Source: Strigamia acuminata (Eukaryota > Arthropoda > Chilopoda > Geophilomorpha > Linotaeniidae). From it: DNA of 64,000 bases. Location of the stretch: assembly GCA_949358305.1 (NCBI GenBank), contig OX442321.1, positions 8,209,605-8,273,604 on the forward strand, in the 5' to 3' direction. A program made the position numbers and the translations under genes. The notes beneath the pieces are model-generated. The model searched no databases. It was not told the origin of the DNA and was given only the letters and a program-made list of their open reading frames with translations. Positions 36,179-46,790 of the stretch are shown one piece after another. Each line of letters begins with the position of its first letter. The first letter of the stretch is position 1.

Positions 36179-37953
36179 ATGTCACTTAAAACGGGTAAGC
36201 GGCAAATCTATCAATCCAAACTCAATTTCCACCATCCGCAACCTGAGAAACCGGTGACTAATCGAATGAGAGGTGAAAGCACTATGAATGGCGTCCATCT
36301 TTGAATATTTACATGAGTCGGTTTGCTTCTGTCTATTTATATTCGACACATCCAGACACCGAATAAATTATTCCACATGCTCATTATCCAACTTTTCCAT
36401 TCTCAAAAAAAAAATCCAATTAAATTCCTTTCAAATTCCATTATTTTTAAAAAAAATAATTAACAATTATTTTTTTTTTGTAATATTTAAAAAAATCCAC
36501 GAATGTGAACTTTTAAACTGATGTAAATATTTACAGTTAAACGCCTAATTAATGCCATTGAACTGGTTGGAAGTTTGGTATTTGCCAAAAGTTGACTCAC
36601 ACGTATAATCAGTGATTTCCGCTGACGTTTCGCATTAATAAACGATTTATTAATTAATTTTTTTTTGTTGCGTTTTATTCGGCAGGTAAAATAGGGGAAG
36701 AAGTGTACGTGATAGCAAAATATGACTACAATGCACAAGGCAACCAAGAGCTCGATTTGAAGAAAAATGAGAGATTGTTATTGATTGATGACAGCAAACA
36801 TTGGTGGAAAGTACAAAACACGCGCAATCAATCCGGTTACGTTCCTTCAAATTACGTGAAACGAGAGAAACCATCTTTATTTGACAGTATCAAAAGAAAA
36901 GTGAAAAAACGAACAGACTACCCCAAACTATCCACTGCCCCCGCCTCGTTCCGCCTGGACACGGACGTGAACGTGAACCCCACGAACATGACGACCTGTC
37001 CGAACGAGAGCTCGGAAATCGCTCTGAGCACGTCGGCGACGGTCAAATACAACTACGAAGCGCAGCAAACGGACGAGATATCGCTGACCAAAGGCACCCG
37101 AGTGCTCGTGATGGAGAAGTCGAACGACGGCTGGTGGCGCGGCGAATACAACGGCAAAATGGGATGGTTTCCCTCCAATTACGTACAAGAAGAAGCGGAT
37201 GACGCAACTGAACTGCACACATATACTCAAGCCGATTCGCTTCCAGAACGCAACTGTCTGGAAGTGGTGGTCGCTTTGTATTCGTTCACGTCGCAGAACG
37301 ACGAGGAACTCAATTTCCAGAAAGGCGAGCGCTTGGAAGTAATCGACAAGCCGGCCAACGACCCAGAGTGGTGGCGCGCGAGAAACTGCGCCGGCGAACA
37401 GGGACTCGTGCCGCGCAATTATGTGCAAGTGGTGGCCGACGAATCGCCCTCGAATCATCAGAAAATGAACGGACCTTCCTCCGACGGAGCCATGACGCAC
37501 GCCATGCTGGCCAACGAACTGGCCACCATGACTTTGGGTGCGACCGGCGGCACCGGCCAGGGAAATGTCGACAGCCAGCCCTGGTATTTCGGCAACATTA
37601 CTCGCAGTCAGTGTGATCGAATGCTCAATGACTTTGGTGTCGATGGAGATTTTCTAATTAGGGAGAGCGAAACGAATGTAATTTGTTTGCAATTATTTAT
37701 ATTTATAATTTTTAATTTTTTTTAATTTTTTTTTAATTTTTTTTATTTTTAGGTTGGTGATTATTCGGTTTCGTTGAAAGCGCCAGTTCGGAATAAGCAT
37801 TTTCGGGTGCACGTGGAAGACGGCGTTTACTGTATCGGGCAGCGACGTTTTAACACTTTGGATGATCTAGTTGAACATTACAAACGTGCTCCTATTTATA
37901 CTAGTCCCAAAGGTGAAAAAATGTATTTGGTAAAATCCTTCCAGCGGTTGTGA
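36179..37953 (+). CDS. NCK: NCK/Dock adaptor protein (SH3-SH3-SH3-SH2)
   Basis: Exons: 36179-36194 (ATG plus 5 codons and 1 nt), 36686-37677 and 37753-37953, giving 402 residues. SH3-1 is at about residues 11-64 ([19 protein letters not shown]), SH3-2 at about 122-178 ([21 protein letters not shown]), SH3-3 at about 205-262 ([22 protein letters not shown]) and SH2 at about 305-395 ([21 protein letters not shown] with the phosphotyrosine-binding Arg, [18 protein letters not shown]). It links tyrosine-phosphorylated receptors to actin regulators through proline-rich partners; cytosolic. Vertebrate NCK is about 377 residues. The SH2 spelling ([15 protein letters not shown]) is close to Drosophila Dock. 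The tiny first exon is chosen because it restores a start and frame across a clean GT-AG intron. From about 36940 to 37580 the exon is much richer in GC than its first 250 bp. Confidence 0.97.
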
Positions 37954-39112
37954 TGCTTACTCTCTCAATATAGTTTCCTGATTATTCGTGCTGCTTCCTT
38001 CTATTAGTTCGATATTTAAGATTGGAAATTACCATATTGTGGCAGCTTATATTTTTTTGTATTTCTTTTTTTTTTATATTTTTAACTTTCTTTTTAATTT
38101 TTAAGTGTGTTTGTTTACGTGTCAACAGAGTGTAAACGTAATTTATTTGCTGTTATTAAGTTTTGAATTTTTTTTATACTATTTTTTAAGCTTTAACGAA
38201 AGGCATCACTAATTAAATTGAATAATTATATATATTATATATATAAATATGATTTTTCTATATTTTTTTTTGTTTTTTAAAGTGAGGTGAAATGATTTGA
38301 TCGAAATAATTGAATATTAAATCATTTAACATTGCTTTAAGGTGCTAATATACCTAAGTTTTAATTAGAGGCTACTAAAATCGATGTGATTTAAATTAGG
38401 GTCAATTTTAATTTTATTTTTATTTTAATAAATTTATTTTTTATTTTTTTAATTTTGATCTTTTTTGTGTTGAACAATCTTACTGCCAAGAGGGCTTGTT
38501 TTCTTTTTAATGCTATAAATGGTTTTACAGAAGTATGTATTGTATGTGTGTGTGTATGTATATCTTATGTATTCTAAATGAAATTTTGAATATAAAAATG
38601 AAGTATAATAATGCATTTTTGTAAATAGGATTCTCTTACTGACGATAAAATAATTATTTATATTCATTTAAAGAAACCTTAATATGGACATGACTTAGGA
38701 AATTCGTTTGCAGACTAAATTGTCAGATTGCTTGAGATAATAAATGTTTATTGGAAGAGTGGAATTTTGACATTTATTTTTTTTATTTAGTATTTTTTTT
38801 AGGTCATTTAAGACCTTCTTAGCGAGAAAATTATAAAATTTTACATTTTAAATTGCGCAACCAACAGCGGGTTCAATGTCGGCACGGAGGTATTTCTAAA
38901 AGGTGAAATTCTTGCTCGTTCATATTTCAAAAAGATTTTGTTTGGTCAATAATAATAATACGATTCGGTGGCAATACTAGCTAGAAATAAATTTGTTTTT
39001 TATTTATGCTTTTAGTTTTTAGATTTATCGTCGAATATTAAATATTTACTTTTTATTTATTATCTTTATCGGAAGTCAGGTTTTAGATTTACCGAGTCAA
39101 TGGTGCGCAGGC
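37954..39112. other. NCK 3' UTR and spacer
   Basis: Very T-rich downstream DNA. An aataaa-type signal occurs near 38739-38745, a plausible but unproven polyadenylation site. No gene seen. Confidence 0.4.
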
Positions 39113-40291
39113 ATGGCGGTGGTGGCTGCTTGTGTAAGATCGCTCAAACCCCGTTATTTCCAAACACAATTACGTTGCCTTTCATCACATTGCAAAAGTA
39201 ACTACATTTATCAGAATGGTGCTAATCAAAGACAGACAATAACCTTGCCAAGAAACGCTCCTACATTTCCTAAACCTTTCGAACAAGGTGATGATGCAAT
39301 TACCGTTATTTTATACTAATTGAAAACCAATTGAAATCATTTACACTTTTTTTCACATTGTTACAGGACGATGGTTTAGTGGTGCTGCCGATCGAAATGT
39401 GGACGTGTCGTATGAAGACCTAGAAGCATTAATGCAAAGCAGAGACATCCAGCTCATTGATGTGCGCGAACCGAGCGAATTAATTGAATTCGGAAAAATT
39501 CCCGGATCCGTAAACATTCCGTGTAAGTACAAAAACAACAAATTGCTTTTATTTTGCAATAACGTAACACGAGAAATTGACAAATTTTCGCCTTATCACG
39601 GGCAAAACTTTGAAACTTATAGTGCAATGAACTATAGTTTTTTTTAAAAAATAAATGAAAATTACAAAATAGTTTAAAAAATTGTAGTTAGCTGTTTAAA
39701 GGATGCACTTGGTATGTCGGACGAATCATTTTCCGAACGTTTCAAGCATGACAAACCACAATTTTACGACAGCAACATTGTTTTCTATGGACTGGCTGAC
39801 ATTAAAGCAAGAGCGGCTGTTGAAATCTCTCGCAGGATCGGTTACAAAAAGTGAGATGCTCACTTAATGTTTTTTTCTTTCTTTTCTCGATTTTCTTCCG
39901 TTATCTTGAATAACTGCAAGTGGGTCAACTGCAATCTGCTTTGGAAATGTCCGACGTTGATTTTAAGGCGCTGTTTAGCGCAAAGAAACCCAAAATCGAA
40001 GACGAAAATGTTGTTTTTCATTGTATGATTGGTGGAAGAAGTTTAACTGCTGTGAAATTAGCTGATAAACTCGGCTACAACAAGTAAGAAAACAGTAGAG
40101 AACAACTAGTGCACGATTTTTCCTTTTTTCTGAGAGCATTTTGCAGTTGTCGCTTGATATTCCTCACTAACATTGAACGGGTTAGTCAAGTAATTAAATA
40201 TCGGCATTGTATTTGTAGGACTCGTCATTATAAAGGGGGTTGGGAAGAATATGCAAAGAAAACCGGTCAACCGTTGAAACGATCGAAATAA
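39113..40291 (+). CDS. Rhodanese-domain (thiosulfate sulfurtransferase-like) protein with alternative exons
   Basis: Exons: 39113-39287, 39367-39522, then either 39688-39850 (3a) or 39921-40083 (3b), then 40219-40291. With one alternative exon the product is 188 residues. The N-terminus (MAVVAACVRSLKPRYFQTQ) is basic and Ser/Arg-rich with no acids, as in a mitochondrial targeting peptide. The rhodanese domain runs from DVSYEDLEALM through LIDVREPSEL to IPGSVNIP. Exons 3a and 3b are homologous, both 163 nt, both entering in phase 1 and leaving in phase 2; using both breaks the frame. Exon 3b has the active-site loop VFHCMIGGRS with catalytic Cys; 3a has VFYGLADIKA, with Gly in its place. The C-terminus is YKGGWEEYAKK. 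Rhodanese domains move sulfane sulfur via a Cys persulfide. Confidence 0.9.
39688..39850 (+). CDS. Alternative exon 3a of rhodanese gene (no catalytic Cys)
   Basis: 163 nt between ttgtag and GTGAGA. It encodes SCLKDALGMSDESF and, later, NIVFYGLADIKARAAVEIS. The Cys expected after VFY is Gly, and the usual SGxRS loop is changed, so a product using this exon should lack sulfurtransferase activity. Confidence 0.8.
39921..40083 (+). CDS. Alternative exon 3b of rhodanese gene (catalytic Cys present)
   Basis: 163 nt between ctgcaag and GTAAGA. It encodes LGQLQSALEMSDVDF and VVFHCMIGGRSLTAVKLA, the canonical active-site arrangement, and makes a smooth domain when joined directly to exon 2 (VNIPLGQL). 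Confidence 0.85.
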
Positions 40292-40436
40292 AATACAAGA
40301 AAAGAACATATATTTTTTTGTATTTGAATAAATAAAAAATCGAATGATATATAAAACGAAATAATTGCAAAAATTGTATAAATATTTGTAAAAGATAATG
40401 AGGTATATATTAAAAAACAAAGAAAAATCAAATAAT

Positions 40437-43400
40437 TCATTGATTTTCATCATTCCAATGCCATTTAATTATTATTCTGCGAGTAATCGGGATTTTAATT
40501 TCTCTCAATTTTAAAATCTAAAAAAAATAAAATATTTTAATTATTGTTTTGATTAATTCAATCGACAAACCTTATCTTCCCATCGTAATTGCTCCTCGAC
40601 GAGCAACCCATCATCGATCGTAACTCGATTCGGTGCCTTTTCTAATCCAATTATGTTCACGCTCCGAAATTCAACCTTTTCAAAGTTGTTTATAATTCGC
40701 CCTTCACCTTTTGTACCAATTATACGCAACGTATTCTAAAAAAAAAAAAAAAAATGATCAAATAATTTAAGCAAATCAAATTTCTCGTTTATTTTCTAAT
40801 CGACTTACATTAACCACCTCAAACGACGCAATCACGTATTCTCCCTTTTCGTACGCATCTACATAGAAAACTCGAAATAATTTCATATCTACAAAAAAAA
40901 ATTAGAAATAAAAATATTACCTCGAGTTATGCCATCGTCCCAATACAGGGTCCCTTTTGCTCTTCCGTTTTCATCCAAAGCCACAACCAAATGCAGCGGT
41001 TCTTGCCTGCTTTTATGGGTGCAATTCCACGACGTTTGCATCGGTATTATATATCCACCGCGGATGTGTAAATTAATTCTATCCGTTGATTTATCCAACG
41101 ATTTCTTTGTTCCAATCGACACTATCTTCAATCCCTTTTATTAAAAAAAAAAAAATTAATTGTTAAAATTTAAATTTTTATAAAAATGATTTTCAATTTA
41201 CCTTGTAAAAATCATACCACAATCCCTTCGGAAAATATGAATCAAAAATACTATTTTCGCCCCAATATATGTATGGGGTGACGAGTAGCGCAGGTCCCCA
41301 CATGAATTCTTTCTCATTGGAAGAATAAAGAATGTTGTCATATGGAAATCTAAAAATCGATTTAAAAAATTTTTTTTGATTGATATTTTAATCGATTCGA
41401 TTTAAATTTACTCGTAAAACATTGGTCTCACGACGGGTGTTCCTTTCACGTGTGCTTGATGGAATAAGGTGTAGAGATACGGTAGGAGAGTGTAGCGAGT
41501 TTGAATCGCTAGACGGGTAATGCGTTTAATCACGTCGTTACCCAGCGCTGAATTCTAAAACAAAAATGGCAGATTTTTGTTAGAATGATGGATTGCGCGA
41601 CTTGGCGATATTTTACCGATTTTTCGAAGGGGTATGGGAATTCAACAAATGGATAAAACATTCCCAAATGAATTGAACGTTGACATAACAGTTCTTCTTT
41701 GCTGTTGCAAATTCGTTCTCCAACCTATAAATTAATTATTAAACACCACACGCGTGAATATTACATACCACACGAATGCAAAGAAAATAAAGGAACTTAC
41801 GTACGGTACCCCTAATAAATTGTACTCTAACATCGATATGATGGATAGTTTTATTTGAGACAAATGGGTTAGAGGGATTGGTCTCGTAAACCAATGGCCG
41901 CCATGGGAGCTACTTCCGGCGAAAGTTGAACGGCTTAGCAGTAAAAAGCGCTTTTTTTCTTCGAATGCCGTTAGCACGCTAGATATTTAACAATGAATTA
42001 TGTAACATGTCAAACTATGGTAAATATTACGGTTGCCAAACGTACAAATCACTAAAAAAATATTTTTGGAGGGAAAAATTGAAGTTTTTCAGGTATAAAT
42101 TGATTTGTTGTGGTCAAAACTGAATTTTATCACGCAGAAACTGATATATTGTGGTTAAAACGGAAGTTTTTCAGATAGAAATCGATTAATTTTAGGCAAA
42201 ATTAAATTTTGGTGCCTAAATTTGTGTCCTCCCGCCACCCTCCATTCCCATATTTAACAAACTGAAATCTGGCAACCTTAAAAAGCAAATCAAACTGCAA
42301 TAATTGCCTAGCGGTCGTCTTCAGCATCGAATGCCCATACAAATTATGCACTTCCACATGACGAAACTGTTTATTTCCCCACGTGTGTACTGCATCCATA
42401 CACAGGGTGTTATTGTCCAATGAATTTCCAATAACTCCTAGAGAAGAAAAAATACAATACGCCATCGTATAAACCGACAATTCCAATAAATTACCCGGTA
42501 CGTATGGTGGCTTATTATAATACGTATCCGTGCAGCCATCTATACCTCCAGAAATTGTCGTAAAAGGTTCATTTCTCTCCTGTTAAAAAAACTTGCATTA
42601 TTGATCGACGTCAACTGAATTTCACCAGATGAGTTACGAGTTTAAGTCCTGAAAATGGCACTTTACTGTACAAATGTTTCAATTTCCTTTCCCACACACT
42701 CGAAGCCTCGCGATTCCCGAAATCGGGCATAACGACCAGTTTTGAGTCAACCTGTACGAAGGAAAGCAAAGATACCGTCGCTAACAAATATTTGCACCGC
42801 TAAAAGCTTATTGCGCACGCGCACTTGAGTTAGCAATGATCTTTGAGCCGAATAATCCTTGACAAATCCTTGTTTGGTTAAATCCATCTCATTAATTCCT
42901 GGCTGCACTGACAGAATGATGCGTTGATGTCCTTCCTTCAACATGGCTGATAAATTCTTCATCACCTGTGCGAAATCATCTCTCTGCGTATCGATATCAG
43001 CGTCGAGAATAACCGAATCCTATAAACACCAATTCACTGCAATAAAAACCAATTTGTACAAAATCAAAATTCATTTAAACTCACAAACGTTAAATTGTGT
43101 TTATTCATGAATTTTATAGCTGAAATGGCTTGATTCGGAAGATGCATATTCGGGAGATGCAAATGCAGACCCAGAGCCCAATATGGCGGCATAAATGGCC
43201 GCCCGACTATCTCGGTGTATTGCTGGATTACATCGTCGGGTGTGGGGCCTAAAAACAAATAAATATCGATAATCCCGCCGAGTATGTTGAAAGTTATCGC
43301 TGGAGATGGCTGATGTTGAATATCTATAGAAATAGACGTATGAAATACGAGTGTTTGAGATTAGGCTTATTATTTTACCCATTGGGTAGCTGTTTAATAG

Positions 43401-45940
43401 CAGCAATCCGTGAGCATTCCCGTTCTGTTCGACGCACATGTACATGGGATGAGCACCGTGACTGTTATGTCCATCTTCCAACTTGGCATTAGCGCTCGAA
43501 AATAACGTCCACGTCTGCCATTGTCTGATAGAATGGCTGAGGAAATACGTCGAGTTACTGAATAGATCTTTGAGCGAGCGACTTAAACCACCCAAACCGT
43601 AAAGTTTGGAGTTTGGTGGTAATTTCGTTGTGAATTGAATGAATTGATTGGAGAATGTAAATCCCCCCAATGACGTATCAAATCTAAATAAATAAATAAA
43701 AAAACATTTTTTTTTTGTTTGGTTATAATTGATTATTATATTTCATTATATTACATCGTTAAATCGTTACTCGAACGTCGAATGTTCAAGTTGAATGGAA
43801 CTTGAGTTGTGTTGTAACTCAGAGCGTAAAGTGTGCCATTGAATGGATCTTTGACCGCACTGTTGTGTTTGACTGGTAAAATTGAATCGGGCACCTCGAA
43901 TCTCGCTTCGTTCGGATCGTAATACTAAATGAACGAAAGAAAAAAAATAAAATAAAATACAATTTAATGTTACCGGTTGTTTTTGTTTAGTTTATTTTTA
44001 GATTCTAGTCACCATGTTCGAGTTATTAAATTACAGTTTAAAGATCAGCCACCAGTTGTTGACAACAGGTAAGAGATTTATTTCAGTTTATTTTTGGCGT
44101 CATCTTGTCTTACAGCCATCGGAGTTTGGGGTCGGAGGTAATAAACCGTCCAATCTCAAATGACAATTTCGACCTTCGAACAAAGCATTCAATTTTTCTA
44201 ATTTTTTTTCTTCTTTTTTTCGGTTTTTTTTTACCAACTCAAATTTATTGTGTCTCATTTTTTTTTGTTTTGGATCTTTTTACTCGGAATGATAATGACT
44301 AAATTTTATTTTTTTGTAAAAATTATGAGATGTCAGACAAGCGACTCCACCCAAATAAAAAGCGTAATGAAAATGAGATGGCAGTTCTCTAAATAAAAAG
44401 CAATAATTTCGTTTCCTGGAACTTCCAAGTTCTTGATACACAACCGATCAAATAAATTTCTCATTCCACGCATTAATAATCGATAATTGATGACGTATGT
44501 TCATCGCCATTTGCGGCGGAAATTGATATTAACCCGCGAATTTTTGTTTGTTCGTTCGTTTTTGTTTCCTCTCCGACCAATTCACAAAACCGACAAGGAT
44601 GAGTAAGGTATTGAATATTCGACCTTGGTTTTTACAAATGGTTCAAAATTGTACACCAAATAATCGCTATCCAACGTTTATTCAACTTTGTCTTTGCGAC
44701 TTCACACCGTAAACAAAAATAAATCCAAAATGGCGGCTATTAAAACCAAATGACAGATAAATTATCACAAAATTCAAGGTAAAAAAGCGAAGAAAACTTG
44801 GGAATGCGGGCCCCAAATGGAGCCTCAAAAAACCCATTTGGGTTTGCAAAGATATAAAATGTGTGCCCTCTCACTTTTCGTGATTTGTACTTATATAAGC
44901 TAAAATATGGACTTGAATTCAATTCTAAACAGTAAAACGACGCTTCAAATTGTTTTTCTTCGAAGAGAAACGCTCGTTTTGACTTTTGACCCGTGTAAAA
45001 ATCTATTTCCGTACCTCAACGTATCTAAATATTTTTTTCTACCTTCCTTTCAGATGTGATGTTTTTGTTATACGTTGGATGTTGCTGCTCCTTCCGAGAA
45101 ATCAACTAAACCGCTGTTTTAATTAGGCCTAACGATTTATTTGAATTTCGAGGCATCTTTGCGGGTAAGTTTGTAAACAATTCTCGATTTTCTCAATTTC
45201 AATCTAGGGTAAATGTTATTTTACTAATTCTACAGTCAAAATAACCTATTTGTTTTCAATTTCTCTTTGATAAATATTTCAGGGCGTTGAAAGTGTTCAA
45301 TTTCCTTCTATAATTCGCAAACATTTTAAAATTGGCAAAATTCCTACACAATTTTGCAGGTGACAAAGTATTAAATTTCAAAAAAAAAAAAAAAAAAATT
45401 ACCTTGTTTTTTCATAGAGGGTTAAAAAAAGCTCAAAATGGGTATTAGCATTGTTGTTTATTGTTTCTGTCTTACCTTAATTCGTAGTCGGTACGGTGTC
45501 TGTTCTTCAACACGAAGTGATATCGTTCGAACATCGTCCCAATAATTTGTCGTATTCATTTTGACCAACTTCATTTCCCAGCCATTGGCGAAGGTTTTCT
45601 TCTTCCCGGTGAAGACATAGCCGTAGTTTGTCGGGAAGATGCATCTGGGAAAGCCGATTTTTCGCGACGCATCGGACAAAGTGACCCAGCAGCATCCCCG
45701 TTGCCTACATTTGTCCTGCGTGACTCCAATGTCCGGATGGCAATTGACTACAGGGATTCTGAAATCTTTGTTGTGCTTGTGTAGACATTGGGGTTTCCAG
45801 TTGGCATCGTGCGCGGCTTTTGCTCGATTCGTCGCGAAATGAATGGCGAGGATCAAAATGGTGATTAATATTAGTAGTAGGATTATTAGGACGAAAATGT
45901 ATTGCCTCGAACGACGCGACTTGGGGCACCGCGTACCCAT
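40437..45940 (-). CDS. Membrane-anchored trefoil/GH31 protein, alpha-glucosidase-like pseudoenzyme
   Basis: About 16 exons: 45940-45476, 43924-43755, 43683-43379, 43323-43085, 43019-42786, 42751-42638, 42579-42495, 42437 to about 42277, 41978-41801, 41724-41617, 41554-41412, 41349-41202, 41134-40921, 40888-40809, 40735-40571 and 40517-40437; about 960 residues. Residues about 15-35 form a signal-anchor, then a P-type trefoil (CRQRGCCW), then the GH31 fold ([55 protein letters not shown]). Lysosomal alpha-glucosidase and sucrase-isomaltase share this plan. Catalytic positions are changed: nucleophile segment GLKLERNEPF (WIDMNEPS in enzymes), acid/base segment GHWFTRP (GHWTGD), GERIC (GADVC), and the RNHN histidine is absent. 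The exon 8 donor is ambiguous: the obvious one shifts frame, and two weaker CA/GTTTG donors restore it. Frames are otherwise intact, so a pseudoenzyme is likelier than a pseudogene. Confidence 0.88.
43925..45475. other. Long intron 1 of the GH31-like gene
   Basis: About 1.55 kb with no coding signal for the host gene. On the plus strand 44013-44068 reads as a short open exon ([12 protein letters not shown]) before GTAAGAG, which I do not consider sufficient for a gene. AT-rich, with no clear repeat. Confidence 0.4.
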
Positions 45941-46790
45941 GTTATTGCTTAATCGTTAATGCAGTAGCAGACGATTTGTGGCGGTTTGCGGAGAACAAAT
46001 CTCGCGGGTTGGATGGGGAGAGGACAAATCGTTGTGTTGTTGGGAGCAAAGTGCATTAAAAATGGATGGGGCGTAGCTACAGTCGGGTGGTTTTGGGTTG
46101 GGTGGTTATAAGTAATGAGATGAAACAAAAAGATTGCTCATTTAATATTGTTATAGATTTTGACGTCTTGTTTTTTGGGTGAGGTTACAAAAATGTAACA
46201 TGTTTCGTCTTGGGAAATTGTTTATTTTGACGGTGGTCGAATTAGGTTGCCAGGTTTGAGGTTTTGGATTTTGGAATCGGAAATTGAAGAATTGTGAGAG
46301 CTAGGGAAAGGTATTAATTTTTACTGAAAAAATATCAATTTCGAATTTTTTTATATTTAATTTTCACTTAAAAATGAAAAAAGTATATGTTGGATATAAA
46401 AAGTTGAGTCGATTTTGACCTAAAAACTTAAACTTAAATTTAAATTTTTGATTTTTATAAAATTTAATTTTGATCCTAAAACATTCAATTTTGATCATGA
46501 AAAATTCAATTTTTTCCAAGAATAAATTTCAATTTTTATTGAACAACATTGAGCAAAATTTAATATTTTTCAAAAATCATTTTTCTGGCAATTTGTGCAC
46601 TCAAATTAAAAATATTTTGTTTTACTCATTCATTACTCATTCATACTTTAGCGTAAATGCATCCGCTTAGCTGCCTTAGCAACACTTCAATCGCTTTATT
46701 TTCCGCAAAGAATGTAGCAATTTCTGTACTTTGAACTCTTTTTTTCTCCATTCAAATTTTTATTTATTTCATACTCAAGCTACATTTTTC
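45941..46790. other. Spacer between the GH31-like gene and COG6
   Basis: Presumed promoter of the GH31-like gene on the right and 3' UTR of COG6 on the left of transcription. No clear motif. About 46320-46610 is low-complexity AT-rich sequence. Confidence 0.4.

Noticed and set aside
36928..37500. 190-residue antisense open frame opposite NCK
   Set aside because: A shadow of the GC-rich NCK exon; no family resemblance.
39113..40291. A tandem double-rhodanese protein using both exons 3a and 3b
   Set aside because: Joining 39850 to 39921 shifts the frame and soon meets a stop, so the exons are alternatives rather than consecutive.
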